64,000 nt of DNA from Heterocephalus glaber (GCF_000247695.1 NW_004624730.1:32128504-32192503), one strand, 5' to 3'. Positions 35,380-47,213 are shown, counted from the first letter of the stretch. The notes: a model not told the origin generated them from the letters alone. Translations and numbers: made by a program.

Positions 35380-36060
35380 TTCAGTTTTAGCAGATTAGTT
35401 ACCTGCTACTCAAAAGCAAAGGCAGCCGTCTGTAGGAACGGCTCATTCCCCCTCTCCTCAGTTACATGTGGTCACCTGGATCACTACTTCCTTCCCAGCT
35501 GGAGTGCTGGCACCCGTTGTTCATCCTTTCTCCTTTTCTGGGTCTTTTCTCAGGTCTGTCTTCCACCCTCTGCTCTCCACTCTTGCTTCCCCTCTGCTTC
35601 TCCTTTCCTGGCCGAGCCTTCCTCTCAGAAGCCCATCTTCTTTCTCCCCCTCTTTTCTCCTGCAGCTTATTTGAATGCCTCATCTTTACTCACTGTCTCA
35701 ACTTCCTCAACCTTAGCCCTAATATGGCTTCCACCCAAAAAAGCCTCTCAGGTTCTGCCAAAGATGTTTGCTCACCAGTTCCAATAATGTCACTCACTCT
35801 TTCCTATTACTTCCTTTCTTTGTCCTTGTGGAAACCCTGGACCTCTCCCATGTGGTCTCCAAATTCAACTGCCACACCTCACTTTTTAGACAACTTCCTT
35901 CTCTGCCTACTTCTTAAGTATTTGTTCTATGGGCTTTTATTCTTAGCTAGCTTGTAGTGGCTTCCTCTATGTTTTCCTTAGGTGATTCTGGCCCATCTCC
36001 CGGGTTCAGCCAAGATTTATATATAGCTGATAAGTTAGCTGGTAATCCAACTTTTCTCCA
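35380..36060 (+). repeat. L2 LINE fragment, ORF2 region; longest open frames of the window
   Basis: Frames of 140 (35365-35787) and 163 codons (35466-35957) overlap here in different phases. The DNA matches the L2 region 'ctttactcactgtctcaact', 'tcctcaaccttagccctaat', 'atggcttccacccaaaaaag', 'gttctgccaaagatgtttgc', which is L2 'cttcactgtctccacttcctcacctcccattc ... ctggcttctgcccccacc ... ctcttgccaaggtc'. The frames are pyrimidine-rich (Ser/Leu/Pro/Phe) and show no reverse transcriptase motif, so they are L2 relics, not genes. Confidence 0.75.
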
Positions 36061-36084
36061 AATTTTGGGCCTTTATATGTATGT

Positions 36085-36470
36085 TTGAAATGCATAATGA
36101 TTGTTTACATCTTGGGGAATTAGTGCATACACTACCATAATCATTTTTACCTTCCTTTTCTCTCCTTGCTGTCATCTCCACTCATCCCCAGATCCTCTTC
36201 CCATCTCCACAAAGTCTACTTCCCTGTCTTTTTTCTCTTTAAATTACTTATATTTTGGCTTTCTCGTATAAGAGAAACTGTGATATTTAACTTTCTGTCT
36301 TTGATTCATTTCACTTAGCATTATAGTTTCAAAGTGCATCCACTTTCCTACAAATAATTAAAATTTATCCTACTTTATGGTCAAGTAGTACTCCATTGTG
36401 TGTTTGTTTTCATAAATAGCTTTTCCAAATATTTATAAGTAGGAGCCTTATTCTGCTTCATGCTATTCAA
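36085..36470 (-). repeat. L1 LINE fragment, minus strand
   Basis: 'tctcgtataagagaaactgt', 'catttcacttagcattatag', 'tttcaaagtgcatccacttt' and 'gtactccattgtgtgtttgt' are the inverted L1 ORF2 3' segment seen also at 24000-24115. The polypyrimidine-like part lies left of it. Confidence 0.8.
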
Positions 36471-36574
36471 GCAGAGATAGACACGAAAATCTGAGATTAT
36501 GAAACATAATAATCATGTTAAACTTTTGTATTATTATATAAAAATATTTACTGATCTGGTTATTTTTACTTCAG

Positions 36575-36720
36575 CCATTGATTTGTTCAGTGTCTACAAC
36601 TCATAAATTCTCTGCAAGGCACCAGCAATGCAGTAGTGACTCAAACAGTTTTGCCATTACAGAGCTTCAAGTCTAGTGGGACATTTAGATGCTAAATAAG
36701 CAATGACACACAAGAATATA
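36575..36720 (-). repeat. L2 LINE 3' end, minus strand
   Basis: 'ttgttcagtgtctacaactc', 'ctgcaaggcaccagcaatgc', 'agtagtgactcaaacagttt' and 'attacagagcttcaagtcta' parallel inverted L2 ('ggcactgttctaggcactgg ... cagtgaacaaaacagac ... catggagcttacattctag'). Confidence 0.65.
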
Positions 36721-36826
36721 GGTTTTAAAACTTTTGAAAATTCTATTAATAATAATGAAAATAACAATAACTAACTTTACTTAAATGTCATTTCATAGGT
36801 ACGATCTTCCTCCTAGCTGTTCTCTT

Positions 36827-37053
36827 TTTTTTTTCCATTAAGTTTATTGGTACATTTTAAGTGTACAGTAGTTACATTCATCACTGTGATCTTGTACCTT
36901 TACAAGATGTATCTTGGTTCTTACTTTTTCCCCATTCCCCTGCCCTCTCTTCATCCCCTCCATCCTTCCCTATTTACAAAGACTTTGTTTCCATGTTTTT
37001 CCTTTTCTCATATTTTTTCATTTCCCTTCTTTTCTTTCCCCTTCCCTCCTAGC
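36827..37053 (-). mobile_element. 5'-truncated L1, 3' UTR only
   Basis: T-run, 'aagtttattggtacatttta', 'gatcttgtacctttacaaga' and the C/T-rich tract to 37046. Candidate diverged duplication 'ttcctcctagc' at about 36807-36817 and 'ttccctcctagc' at about 37042-37053. Same 3' end as the 13.3-kb copy. Confidence 0.88.
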
Positions 37054-37089
37054 AGATCTTAGTTTCTTTGCTTTATCTGCCCCATAATT

Positions 37090-37260
37090 TAATATATGTC
37101 TTACTAGTCATTTGACTGATAGCTCTTTGTATGTCTTCCCAATTAAAATGATAATTTCTTGAATGGAGAGACTCTGTTTTTCCCTGGTGTAGCTATAACT
37201 TGTACATGGTAGATGTTCAATTTATTTTAATAATGAATGAATGACATTTTGCTATGTAAT
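37090..37260 (+). repeat. L2 LINE, 3' terminal fragment
   Basis: 'aatttcttgaatggagagac', 'tctgtttttccctggtgtag', 'gtacatggtagatgttcaat' and a terminal 'aatgaatgaatgac' give the classic L2 tail. Confidence 0.85.
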
Positions 37261-37309
37261 CACTCTGCTAAGAGTTTTTCATGCATTTATTTTTTACTTA
37301 CTCTGTGTA

Positions 37310-37715
37310 ATAAGCTGAATAATGGCCAACCATACATATCATGTTCTAATCCCTGTAACCTATAAATGTTACTTTGTAAGGAGAAAAGAAGTTTTTAAAA
37401 ATGTGATTAAAAATGTGATAAAAGAAAGGCAGAGGTAAATTTTACATGCAGAGACATGCAGAAGGAACATGACTAAGGAGACTGGGATTGGAGTTATTTG
37501 GTCACAAGTCAAGAAATTCCACCGGCCACCAGAAGTTAGAGGAGAGAAATGGATTATTCCTTAAAGTCTGTAGAAGGATCATGAACCTGTCACATCCTGA
37601 TTTTGTCCCTCTAATTGACTTTGGACCACTGGCCTCTAGACTGTGAGAGAATAAATTTTTGTTATATCAAACTGCTACATTTGTTGTCATTTGTTGCAAT
37701 AGTCATAGGAAATTA
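37310..37715 (+). repeat. MLT1 LTR (ERVL-MaLR)
   Basis: 'tgaataatggccaaccatac', 'gttctaatccctgtaaccta', 'taaatgttactttgtaagga', 'gattggagttatttggtcac', 'ccaccggccaccagaagtta', 'cactggcctctagactgtga', 'gagaataaatttttgttata' and a 'cataggaaa' end match an almost complete MLT1 LTR, including its AATAAA. Confidence 0.92.
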
Positions 37716-37959
37716 TGACCTTGGTATTTTTATCATGATCCATTTTATCAATGAGGAAGTAGAGATAAAAACATTAAGCTTCCAAGAGATCATATTATTT
37801 AGTAGAAACAATACAAGTATTAGCCATTTGGTAGCCATCTCATTACACTATATATCATAGAAGTCTGTTTAAATTAAATAAGTGAGAGTTTAAGTCAAGA
37901 CTAGAAGGATGGTTAGGAATTAGTCAATGAAATGTGAAAGAAGAGAGCTCCTAAGATGG

Positions 37960-38870
37960 AGAAGATGTCAGTTTAGCCTGGAAGCTTATAAGACAAAATT
38001 GATGAAGAAGCCTGGATAACCTTGGGGAGAGCTCTAAAGATTTTGGAAATTATCCTAGGCCAGCAGGGTGAAAGTTAAGAGACTTATATATGGTGGAACT
38101 GCATGACCAAGTTTTCATTTTGTAGCCACAATGACTTCTATGTGATGAACAAATAAATCAAGAAGAGGGTAAGATAAAGAATATCTTCATGAGCTGTCAC
38201 ACTAGTCTAGGCAAAAGACAGTTCACATTTGGATTGAGATGATGATGTAAAAGTGGACATTGCTGAGGGAAAAAATAATAGACCTAGTTTAGATGTGAGG
38301 TAAAGGAAAGAAAAAGTAAAAAAATGATTCTGATTCCCCTCAAAAGCACTTATGTGAGTGGAATTACTTATTTTTTAGAAGGAGAATATTAAGACAGGAA
38401 TTCTTTTTATGGAAGAATGAAATCAAGAATTCAGATGTGGATATGTTAAGTTTGAGGTGACCTTAGGACAGAGTAAAGATGGTACTTAGCCCATTGGCTA
38501 AATGTATCTGGAGTAAAGAAAAATATATGTATGTCAAAGATTAATATTTAGAAGAGCAAAATCTGAGGAAAGATTGCAGAATGAGAAAATGAAGGGCTTC
38601 AGGTAGAAACCTGGAGATTTCCAAGATTTTAAAGTCAGTTGAGCTAGATAAGGAAATTAAAAAGAAAGGGCCAGAGGATGGAAGAAAAACTAGTAGAATT
38701 CACACCAACTGAAATATCATTGTCAGCAATGTTGAATGCTTCTAAGAATTACAGAAAGTTGAGGGCTAAATTTAGGTGTTTGGATTTAGTAAGTGGATCT
38801 CAGGGAGAAGAATCTAGAGCAGTGTAGGCAGAAAGCCTGAGTGAATGTGCTGGGGACATTGTCCTACACT
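37960..38870 (-). repeat. L2 LINE, inverted internal region
   Basis: Inverted L2: 'cacactagtctaggcaaaag', 'gatgtggatatgttaagttt', 'gaggtgaccttaggacagag', 'ggtagaaacctggagatttc', 'gaaagggccagaggatggaa', and 'atgttgaatgcttctaagaa' (L2 'gtgtcaaatgctgcagagag'). Continues after a break at about 39430. Confidence 0.7.
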
Positions 38871-39429
38871 CTTCTCACATTTTCCTCTTTGATTTTGTTC
38901 CATTCTAACATGCCTCCTAACCAGCCCCAAAACTAAAGTACCTGAAGAGATGCTGACTTCATCCTTATCTGGGGCAAAATTACTCTAAAAGAATTGTGGT
39001 TATTCCCTTTGTCTGTACTGGTTTAGGAAACCAGACTTAATCAGTGTATATAATATGTCCTTGGTGACTATTAAACATTCAAAGCTAGATATGGAGTTTG
39101 CTGTCGAATCAACCTGTAAAACTTTTTTTTTATAATTTTGTGGCAAAAGAGCATTTCCTCTTTTTTTCTAGTGAATGTGAATAAGAAAGTATGTTTTCCC
39201 ACTTGATGCCGGCATATATTCAGTGACCAAGAAAGAAGTCTCTCAAGGCCAAAATAAATACATAAATGAAGGAAAAGTTCAAAGAATTTAGAGATATTGA
39301 GCCTAAATCATGCATAGAACAATGGCCTACCCCAATCTTTGGACTTTCTGAGAATATCATGATTGTTTAAATCATGATTATTTAAATCAAAATCTTCCTC
39401 ATATCCATAATGGAAGGGAAGTGGAGTCA
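38871..39429. other. Unassigned block between two inverted L2 parts
   Basis: Lies between L2 pieces and may be an inserted old LTR ('aggaaaccagacttaatcag', 'ccttggtgactattaaacat'), but I cannot assign it. The imperfect repeat 'tttaaatcatgattatttaaatc' region at about 39366-39390 is AT-rich. Confidence 0.35.
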
Positions 39430-40325
39430 GTTTAAAGTATTTTTCTCATGGTGATTTGTTATAGAGAACACAGAGATAGTAAGGGTAAATACTAAGGGAG
39501 AGAAGAAAAAGAAAAGTTAGAGGAGATACTTGATTGAGCAAAAAGAGATAAATAAGATCCAAAAGCACAGGTTAAGTACAAAGGATGACTCTTTAACTGT
39601 AACAAGAGAGTGAAGGAATAAATGAATGAAGAAACAACAGGTTTGGCATATTTAATTATGGAAACCAAGAGAGATTTTTCTATGAAATAGATTACATTTC
39701 TCAATGTAGTTAGACAATGTGGTATCTGCTTGAAGATGTGGCTGATATGGACTGGAACTGAAGCTTATTAGAGAAAATTAATGATATGGCTATTGGAATG
39801 CTCCACTGAGATTGCTTTATTTATAATGATATTATTCTGTGCAGTTGGAGAGTTTCCCCCTGCAGTTGAGCTGATGGGTACAAGTATATAGAAAGCACAC
39901 GAGTGGGTGAAAAAGCAAAACAAGGAAGTAGTCAGTGGGTATTGATAAATTGAAGATGTTGGATAATACATTGACATTAAAAATAATGATAGCACTCGGG
40001 GTTCTTGAGCAAGTATAGCTGGAAAAAAGTTATAATCAGAAAAGGGGAACATCTGAATAATAATTATAAATAATAATTTTATATTATAATTTTATAATAA
40101 TTTTTAATTTTTATAATAATTTTAATATAACAACTTTTGAGGATTAAAAGGTCAAAGACAGGAAAATAGGAGCTAAAGAAGTTAAGCTAAAGAAGAGGTT
40201 CCTATGTATGAGGAAGTGAACTTTAGGGATGGATGGTTGATCTTTGGGCTTGCCAAAGTCACTCTGGAGGCTTGGTAGGAACTACATTAGAGAAGACTTA
40301 AGTTTGGAGGGTGTTGGAAATGGTT
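39430..40325 (-). repeat. L2 LINE, inverted, probable 5'-ward continuation
   Basis: Purine-rich text resembling the far part of inverted L2, with an AT-only stretch at 40053-40130. Open frames of 70 and 94 codons on the minus strand here are the L2 coding direction but have no recognisable motif. Medium-low certainty. Confidence 0.4.
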
Positions 40326-41814
40326 TGCTAATTTTCACCAAGGCTCTGCACTGTGCAACTTCTACTGTTATTAGGATATGTTTCTGAATTATTTTAAGCA
40401 GTAGAATTCTATGCTAACTCAAATCTTTCCTATCTAGCCTGCAGAAGCCCAATGTTAAATCCATAGGAATTTCGACAGAGTTGCATATTAAATACTTAAA
40501 AATAATTTATTGAGTTCCCAATATGGAAAAATAGCTAGAAATTATTTCCTGAGTAAAAGTTAATCTTTTACTAACAATGAAGGATCATGTGGTTATATAA
40601 AAATACGTGACCTTCACTTAATAATTCAACACAGTGTTCTACTGAATTATAAGTTAGTCCTTGGCTTGTAAAACTCACAGGGGTGGATTTTGAAAAAAAT
40701 ATATAAAAAATATATTTAAAAATTTAACTTTTATCTGTCTTTATAAAAGTGGATATCTTGAAGTAAATGAAAATTAACTCAAGTATTTCACCTATTTTTG
40801 TTGGAAACATTTATAAAATTAAATACATTTATACATATGTAGCATAGTGATAATTAGGTCTATGAATCATGATTATGAACATCAAATAAGTAATTGTGCT
40901 ACAATCAGTGACTCAGAAGTCAATGAATGGATTGTATTTGCTTTCTTCTTTTTATTACCAAAATATCTAAATACATTGCTTATTGTACACTTAAAATTTT
41001 GTCAGTCATTGTATTAATTCTGGATGTTTCCTCTTCTATTTCTGCACTGGGAAATCAGATAATCAAATTTATTTAATTACATAGAAAATGGAAGTAAATG
41101 GATTCTAAATATATGCCTGAAAGAACTTACTCTTACAACATTTGTTACAAGTATTTCCTTGGCTCTCAAGTGTATGGGCTGGTTCTGAACACTTGAATTT
41201 ATCATTTTATGACTTTAAGATAAGCAAGATATTACTATACCTTTTCTAGAGACTTTTATTTCATCTTGTTTTTCTCTATAGACTCATGATGAATAGAATT
41301 GCTATTAATATCAATTAATTGAAATATCTGTGGCTTAGTTAGAAAAATATAACCTTGTAAAGTATTAAAGCTGAAGGAGATCTTAGAAAGATTTTGTTCC
41401 AGTGTTAGATTTAATATCATAATAGGCCAAAAATATTTTTGAAAGGGCCATCTAAAAGGATATTGAAATTAATATCTTGCTTTAAGAATACTGTATATTA
41501 AAAAGTATGATATGAATCTGTCACTCAATCTGATTATCTTGTTTCTGGCTGTCCAGAAATTGAAACTAGAGTTTCCTACTATTGAAAATAAATATATTTC
41601 TTATGCTACAATGAAACTGTCTTGAAACATTGCCAGATGAAAAACTAACAAAAAATATTCCCTCAATTCCTACATGAATATATTCAACCCTATTTAACTT
41701 CATATGTAATCAGGAACATACAAATAGATCAATATTTCACGTTAAAAATCAAAGGACTTATATTAGAATTATAAAGTAGTTTTAATATCATAGTAATATT
41801 CAAGATGAGCCATT
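40326..41814. other. AT-rich unique sequence, no gene seen
   Basis: No gene recognised. 41365-41430 carries another weak copy of the old 'agctgaaggagatcttag' motif. Confidence 0.4.
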
Positions 41815-41954
41815 GGATTTCAGAGGAAGAAAGACCCCAGAGATGATCCAATTATAATCTTAGCAAGTTTTGAAATCACGTAATTTTCTTTGAAGAAATT
41901 GGATTTTAGAAGGTCTAAGTGAATTTCTCAAGGTCACACAGGCAGCACTGACAT
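41815..41954 (-). repeat. MIR-like fragment
   Basis: 'attttagaaggtctaagtga', 'atttctcaaggtcacacagg', 'cagcactgacatttac' is the inverted MIR core ('gttaagtgacttgcccaaggtcacacagc'). Confidence 0.65.
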
Positions 41955-42080
41955 TTACTCACTCATTTCTCATGCATGTATTGCTCATCTACTACATGCT
42001 AGAATGTGTACAAAATCTTCTTACTATACTGTCTAAAAAGACCTTCAAGAAGTTATAATTTAATGACAAAATGAGATCTG
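41955..42080 (-). repeat. L2 LINE 3' end, minus strand
   Basis: 'ttactcactcatttctcatg', 'gctcatctactacatgctag' and 'gaagttataatttaatgaca' parallel the inverted L2 tail. Confidence 0.6.
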
Positions 42081-42649
42081 GGACACAAGGCTTCTGATGC
42101 CTGTCCTTGGCTTTTATCCAACAAACCTTCCAACCTCATTTACTTGTTTCAACATTTTAGAAGACTTTAGTTTCACTCTGAGGCCCCTAACATTGGACAA
42201 ATTATTTTCAAGTTTTTAGGGCCTATTTTTCTTATTTTTTTCCTTTCAGATTTAGTTACATAAAAGAGAAACATTTTCATATTGACAATATCTGTCATGA
42301 GTAAAAGCAATAATAGTAATAATAAGGTGCTAGCAAGGTGCTAACAAAATCTAGATTTTCATAAACAAAAACATTTGAAAGAAATATGTAAATAAGCCTT
42401 GCATTCAGCCAAAGCCTATCCAAGTAAATGTGTGTGCACAAACAGAATTATTATAATATAATAATTATGATTTAGAATAATATATCTTAGTTCCTTTTAG
42501 GTATGAGGCATGATTATTTAACCATCACACATCAAATCTGAATTGAATTTATTTTCACAAGATCAATGCTAACTCACAAACTGCAACTTCTTTGATTCTA
42601 ATGTTAAAAGTTTTAAAACTAAAAAGAAGTCTTAAATTTTTAAAATCTT
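42081..42649. other. AT-rich sequence, no gene seen
   Basis: No repeat family or gene recognised, apart from an 'aataatagtaataataagg' low-complexity run near 42310. Confidence 0.4.
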
Positions 42650-42815
42650 TCTCACCTGTAATCCCAGAACTCAGAAGGCTGAGACAGGAGAATCATCATG
42701 AGTTTGAAGCCAGAGTGTGCTATTCAGTGAGTAGTGAGACCCTGTCTCCCATTCAAGTACTAACTAAGACCCTGTCTCTAAAAACAAAGAAACAAAAAAT
42801 GAATGAATAAATAAA
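42650..42815 (+). mobile_element. B1-type SINE
   Basis: 'cacctgtaatcccagaactc', 'agaaggctgagacaggagaa', 'gtttgaagccagagtgtgct', 'gtgagaccctgtctc' and an A-rich tail. This is a 7SL-derived B1 with a partly duplicated 'gaccctgtctc' end (42740 and 42770). The 72-codon frame across it is the B1 reading. Confidence 0.85.
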
Positions 42816-43159
42816 AACATTAAAACTTTTTGAGTGGGGTCTGCATTAAAAAGGCATATTTTGTTTTCTACTTGTAAGGAAACTAAGTCTTGGTTGTACC
42901 TAAGTAGTATGAGAAAAAAACGGTAGCAAAAAACCTACACATATCATGTAAAACTATATTCTTTCTACTCATATGTAGCAAACATATTAAACAGCGAAAT
43001 GGAAGGTTACACTTAATGTGACAGTTATTAAATTAATTACTCATCCATTGGAAATATTCAAAGCTCCCAAATAACTTATTACCTATTAAGTGTCATTTGT
43101 CATTTAGACAAACAAAAATGAAACATACGCCCAGTCTTTGCAATTCAAATTGTTTCATA

Positions 43160-43557
43160 ATATCTTAGCTATTTTCTCATTGTTGAGACAAAATACCCAG
43201 GACCCAAAGTTAAAGGAGGAAAGGCTTATTTAGCTCACAGTTTGTAGAGGTTCCAGTCCATAAATTGACTGGCTCAAGGGAGGATGGCATCTCAGAGGAG
43301 AAAAAATTCATGGCAGGCAGAAGGTAGCAAAGCAACAAGGGATGACCACAGCTCTTTCTATCCCTTATATCTTATCCAGGTTACTTAGGGTGGGTAGCAC
43401 TCACACCCTTAATCCTAGGACTCTTGAACCTAGCATTGTACAATGAATCAATCCCAGTGTCAGTGTCACACACTCTAGATCCAGCCATCTCTGAACAAGC
43501 CCCACTGCATGAACTTTTTGGGACTATCTAGACACAAGCCATAACATATAACATATA
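43160..43557 (-). repeat. MaLR-type LTR, minus strand
   Basis: 'attttctcattgttgagaca', 'aaatacccaggacccaaagt', 'ggcttatttagctcacagtt' and 'tgtagaggttccagtccata', through 'aatcccagtgtcagtgtcac' to 'caagccataacatataac', is the inverted order of a rodent MaLR LTR (ORR1/MT-like or MLT1). Confidence 0.65.
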
Positions 43558-44825
43558 AACACTGCTCAGATATACATTTTGAACTAATAATGTTTTTTTC
43601 TAAATATAACTTAGGTAAGTCAGGCTTTGTCAAGCAAAGACAGTTAATAGGTTTATGATCTGTACAAAATTTTAAAGTAGTGTTATTCCAAATAAAGATT
43701 TTCTTCTATTACAGTGTGACAACATAAATGTTTTCTGATTGAATATATATGTTAAAGCTTAAATTGGCAACATTTTGGATGTCAAATGACTTAGTGAAGA
43801 AATTACTATTCATTTAAATATATGTATCATCTTATTATCATCAGGCCCCTAAACTTTCAAATTTTCCTACCAAAATACATTTATATCTAATAGTTTTAGG
43901 AAAGTTACAGGCTTTATTTCAAAAAAGCAGCAAAATTTTAAAACCAAAAGTTTATTGAAAAAGTTATTACTTTTATTAGAAACTATTGTGCTGGCAAGAT
44001 GTTGACAGGAAGTAGTATAGATATATATTTCATAAGTGTACTTCTTTCTTTAATAATATTCTGGCAGCAGCAGAACACTTCCTTGGCCATTCAAAGTAGG
44101 AGTATTTGATGGATTGTATCAGCTGGTCCCTTGGTACACAAAACGAGAATTTCCTCCCAAATACAATATTCAGAAAGTCACAGATCATAGATACCTTTCA
44201 GAATCCTATACTAGTCAGAAAGCCAGAATAACATGTCACTCCTGGCTGCTTAGAAAGACAAAAGTTCCCAGACAATGCTATAACTGGTTCATATTTTAAT
44301 ATTTATAAGACCTTTAGCCTGGGCTGAAATGTTATCTAACCACAAAAAAGTGACAATAAGAGTAACAATAAAATCAGTCATAGGAAGTCTTTGATTCTCC
44401 CCATATGTGTTCATCTGACCAACATGTAGTAGAATAGCACTGTAGCACAGGAAGACAAATACTGCAAACATAACACAAGATTGTGCAAAAGAAGAGTGAC
44501 TTATAAGGATATGGATGTAAATTTCCAACTATACATACTTATATTGGTAGTGACTAAAACCTCGCCTAATTCAACCTGAATGGCTAGCCAAAAGGAACTG
44601 GAATGGTTTAATAATGACACAATATGTTTGACAATATCTTGCACTGTGTAAATGGAGTAATATGTGTGGAAACTAAAGAGTAGCATAATTAAAAGATTTA
44701 TCCATGTTTACTCAATCAGGAAAGAACTTAGCACCCAAATTTCCTGGCAGCTATATCTGTAAGATACTTGTGTGTATTCAGCTATATCAGTAAGATACTT
44801 GTGTATATTGTCCCCCAGTGATAGT
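43558..44825. other. Unique sequence with a 31-bp tandem duplication
   Basis: 44748-44778 and 44779-44809 are two 31-bp copies starting 'cagctatat', differing at two bases. Opposed 61- and 79-codon frames nearby have no domain. Confidence 0.55.
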
Positions 44826-45285
44826 AACTGTGTCAACTTGAGGAAGAAACATCCAACTAAATTGGGTCAGCATAGTTCTGAGTGTGGCTGGGGTATTTAC
44901 TGAGGACAGAAGACCCACACTAGGACAGCTTGTCACCTAAATGGTATAAAGGGGAAACAAAGAAGGAAGGCTTGCTTTTGTTTCTTCACCTTCACCTTGG
45001 ATATCATCTGCTTATTTCCAGCACAGACCCTTCAGCCTCCAGCACAGACCCTTCAGCCTCTATCACAGAACCTTTGGCCTCCTGGTGTGGACTTGGATGG
45101 GACACTATAGTGAGCTCCAGGCGTTTGACTGGATCCTTCAGATCTCCAGAGTACAGGCAGATCCTCTGAACTCTTCCATACCTGACTCTGTAGGCAGCCA
45201 TTGTAAGCCAATCTCGTAAAATCTTATATATTTGTATATCATGCATTAACTGTTTCTCTAGCAAGGTTTAACTGATACATCCTGT
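44826..45285 (+). repeat. ERVL-type (MLT2-like) LTR with 3 x 21-bp minisatellite
   Basis: 'aactgtgtcaacttgaggaa' start, 'gagtgtggctggggtattta', 'accttggatatcatctgctt', 'gatctccagagtacaggcag' and a 'ctctagcaaggtttaactga' end parallel MLT2-class LTRs. Inside it, 45020-45040, 45041-45061 and 45062-45082 are three 21-bp units ('agcacagacccttcagcctc'). These create repeating Ser-Thr-Asp-Pro-Ser-Ala in a chance frame. Confidence 0.75.
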
Positions 45286-45360
45286 TTTGATTCTACATAG
45301 ATAATATAGATAACTTTTTAAAGTCAGTAACTTCTAAACTTTTTAAATAAAATATTAATG

Positions 45361-45773
45361 TATTAGTTAGGGATCTACAGAAAAACAGAAACACAGGACA
45401 TATCTCTAAGTAGAAAGATATTTATTTTAAAGAATTGACTCATCAGCTTGTTGAGTCCCAGATTCTAGAGAGGAGGCTGGCAAACTGGAAATTTAGGGAA
45501 GAGTTGCAATTTAAATCCAAAGGCAGTTTGCTGTAAGGCCAGTGTTGCAAATGAAGTCTGAAGGCAGCATGCTGGAGAATTTCTACTTTCTTAGGTGATG
45601 TCAGCCTTTAGCTGATCAGAAAAGGCCCGCAGCAATTTGCTTTACTAAAAGCCTGCTGATTTAAATGTAAATCTCACCCAAATACTTCCACACAGAAAGA
45701 CCAGAATAATGTTTGACCACTTATCTGTGTATCATGGTCAAGACGACTTGACACAGAAAATTAACTATCACAG
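45361..45773 (-). repeat. ERVL-type (MLT2-like) LTR, minus strand
   Basis: 'tattagttagggatctacag', 'aaaaacagaaacacaggaca', 'agagaggaggctggcaaact', 'atttaaatgtaaatctcacc', 'ccagaataatgtttgaccac', 'tggtcaagacgacttgacac' and 'aaaattaactatcacag' are the inverted MLT2-type LTR from end to start. About 75 bp separate it from the plus-strand LTR. Confidence 0.8.
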
Positions 45774-47158
45774 TTAATATTGAATACTATAAGTATATAA
45801 CATGGATTCCAGTCTAACTTAGTTTAAAATAAGTGTTGAAGAAAATGTTTTACTTCTCCCACCCTCAGGCCTTATTTTTATCCCACAGGTCAGTTTTTCA
45901 TCTAGAAAATTAATATTTTGAGTACATGATTTATAATATATCTTATAAAAATTATACTCTATTTATATTGGATCCTGAATTAAATCTAATTAGAGTTTAA
46001 TTTAACCCAATTGTAGCAAAGAAATATTTTAAAAGTTAATTCATTTACTAAATATTGAAAGAATAAATTAATTTAGTCTTTCTTTTCTTAGGTGGTATTT
46101 CAATCATTACCTTACTCTACACTATGAATTCAAATTAAATCCCTGAGATTTCAGATCCTAACAGTGGAAATTGCAAGACTATTTGGCTGTTCATTTTCAG
46201 TTTACTTTTATTTGGTGGCCAACATAATTAATTCCGCGGATTTTCCCAGATTTTAAATGTCTTTGATTTTTATTTTAATCAATTGACAAATGTGTTAATA
46301 AGCTAAACAACAAATATTTACCATGCATAAGATATTTAGCAAAAATAAATAAATAAAACCTCTCCCATTCCTTTATCTGAGGGAAAAATCTGGCTTCACA
46401 TCCCAAAGGGTTACTTTTAATTACTTTAGATCAAGTAATATTTTACTAAAAAGAAAGGGCATAAAATATCATCTGTATTAAATAAATAACTCTAAAATTT
46501 TCCAAACAACGGAACTATGAAATGCTATGCATAATAAATACTCATTTGTATGATGCAATATTAATAAAAGCACAAACATTTTCATGATTAAAATCAGGTC
46601 AGATTCCAGAGCAACTTTGAAAAGTGGTAAATTAAATATTTACTTTTCGATTAATCTATCTTACGCAAATCTATAATGTTATGAACAACACAGCAGTGCA
46701 TGGTAATGGAACAAGAGAAAGGCTAAGAAGTTCTGTCCTGGATCCTTTACTCAGTAGTGACACGATCCTGTGCTGCTTATTTACTTATTCTGGGCCCTAG
46801 AATAGGGTGAGTTTTCAGGCTATACGCTGGGGATAAAGGTGACCTCATTAATGGAAGTAAAATACTCATCTGACACACCAAGGGTTCTAAGCCATTTTGA
46901 TACAAGGAACAGGTCATTATGACGGACATTTAGGGCAAGATAGGGTGATGGTAAATTATATTTTTAGGAAATGAAAATTGTGAATGAAAGTTTATGTTAA
47001 ATGTAATTTAATATCCAAATATATTTGAAATTCATCAGCCTCATGTCTATTAGAGAATTTCACAAATATCAGTAAGTTACTAAGAATATTAATTTGATCT
47101 GTAGAGTTTCAGTTCTTTTGAATACCTTTTATTTTACTGAGTCACATAGCATTGTACT
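45774..47158. other. AT-rich unique sequence, no gene seen
   Basis: No repeat family recognised. 46190-46340 is repeat-free, contains a 'ccgcgg' and could be a conserved noncoding candidate, but there is no direct evidence of constraint in one sequence. Confidence 0.4.
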
Positions 47159-47213
47159 TTGGAGGGAGGGAGGGAGAGAGAGAGGGAGGGAGAGAGAGAG
47201 AAAGAGAGAGAGA
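47159..47213. repeat. (GA)n/(GGGA)n microsatellite
   Basis: Pure purine tract of GGGA and GA units, which creates an Arg/Glu/Gly open frame with no coding meaning. Confidence 0.95.

Noticed and set aside
35365..35957. The longest open frames of the window (140 and 163 codons, overlapping in different phases)
   Set aside because: Both are pyrimidine-rich readings of an L2 ORF2-region fragment. They lack any domain and overlap in two phases, as expected of a low-stop C/T-rich tract.
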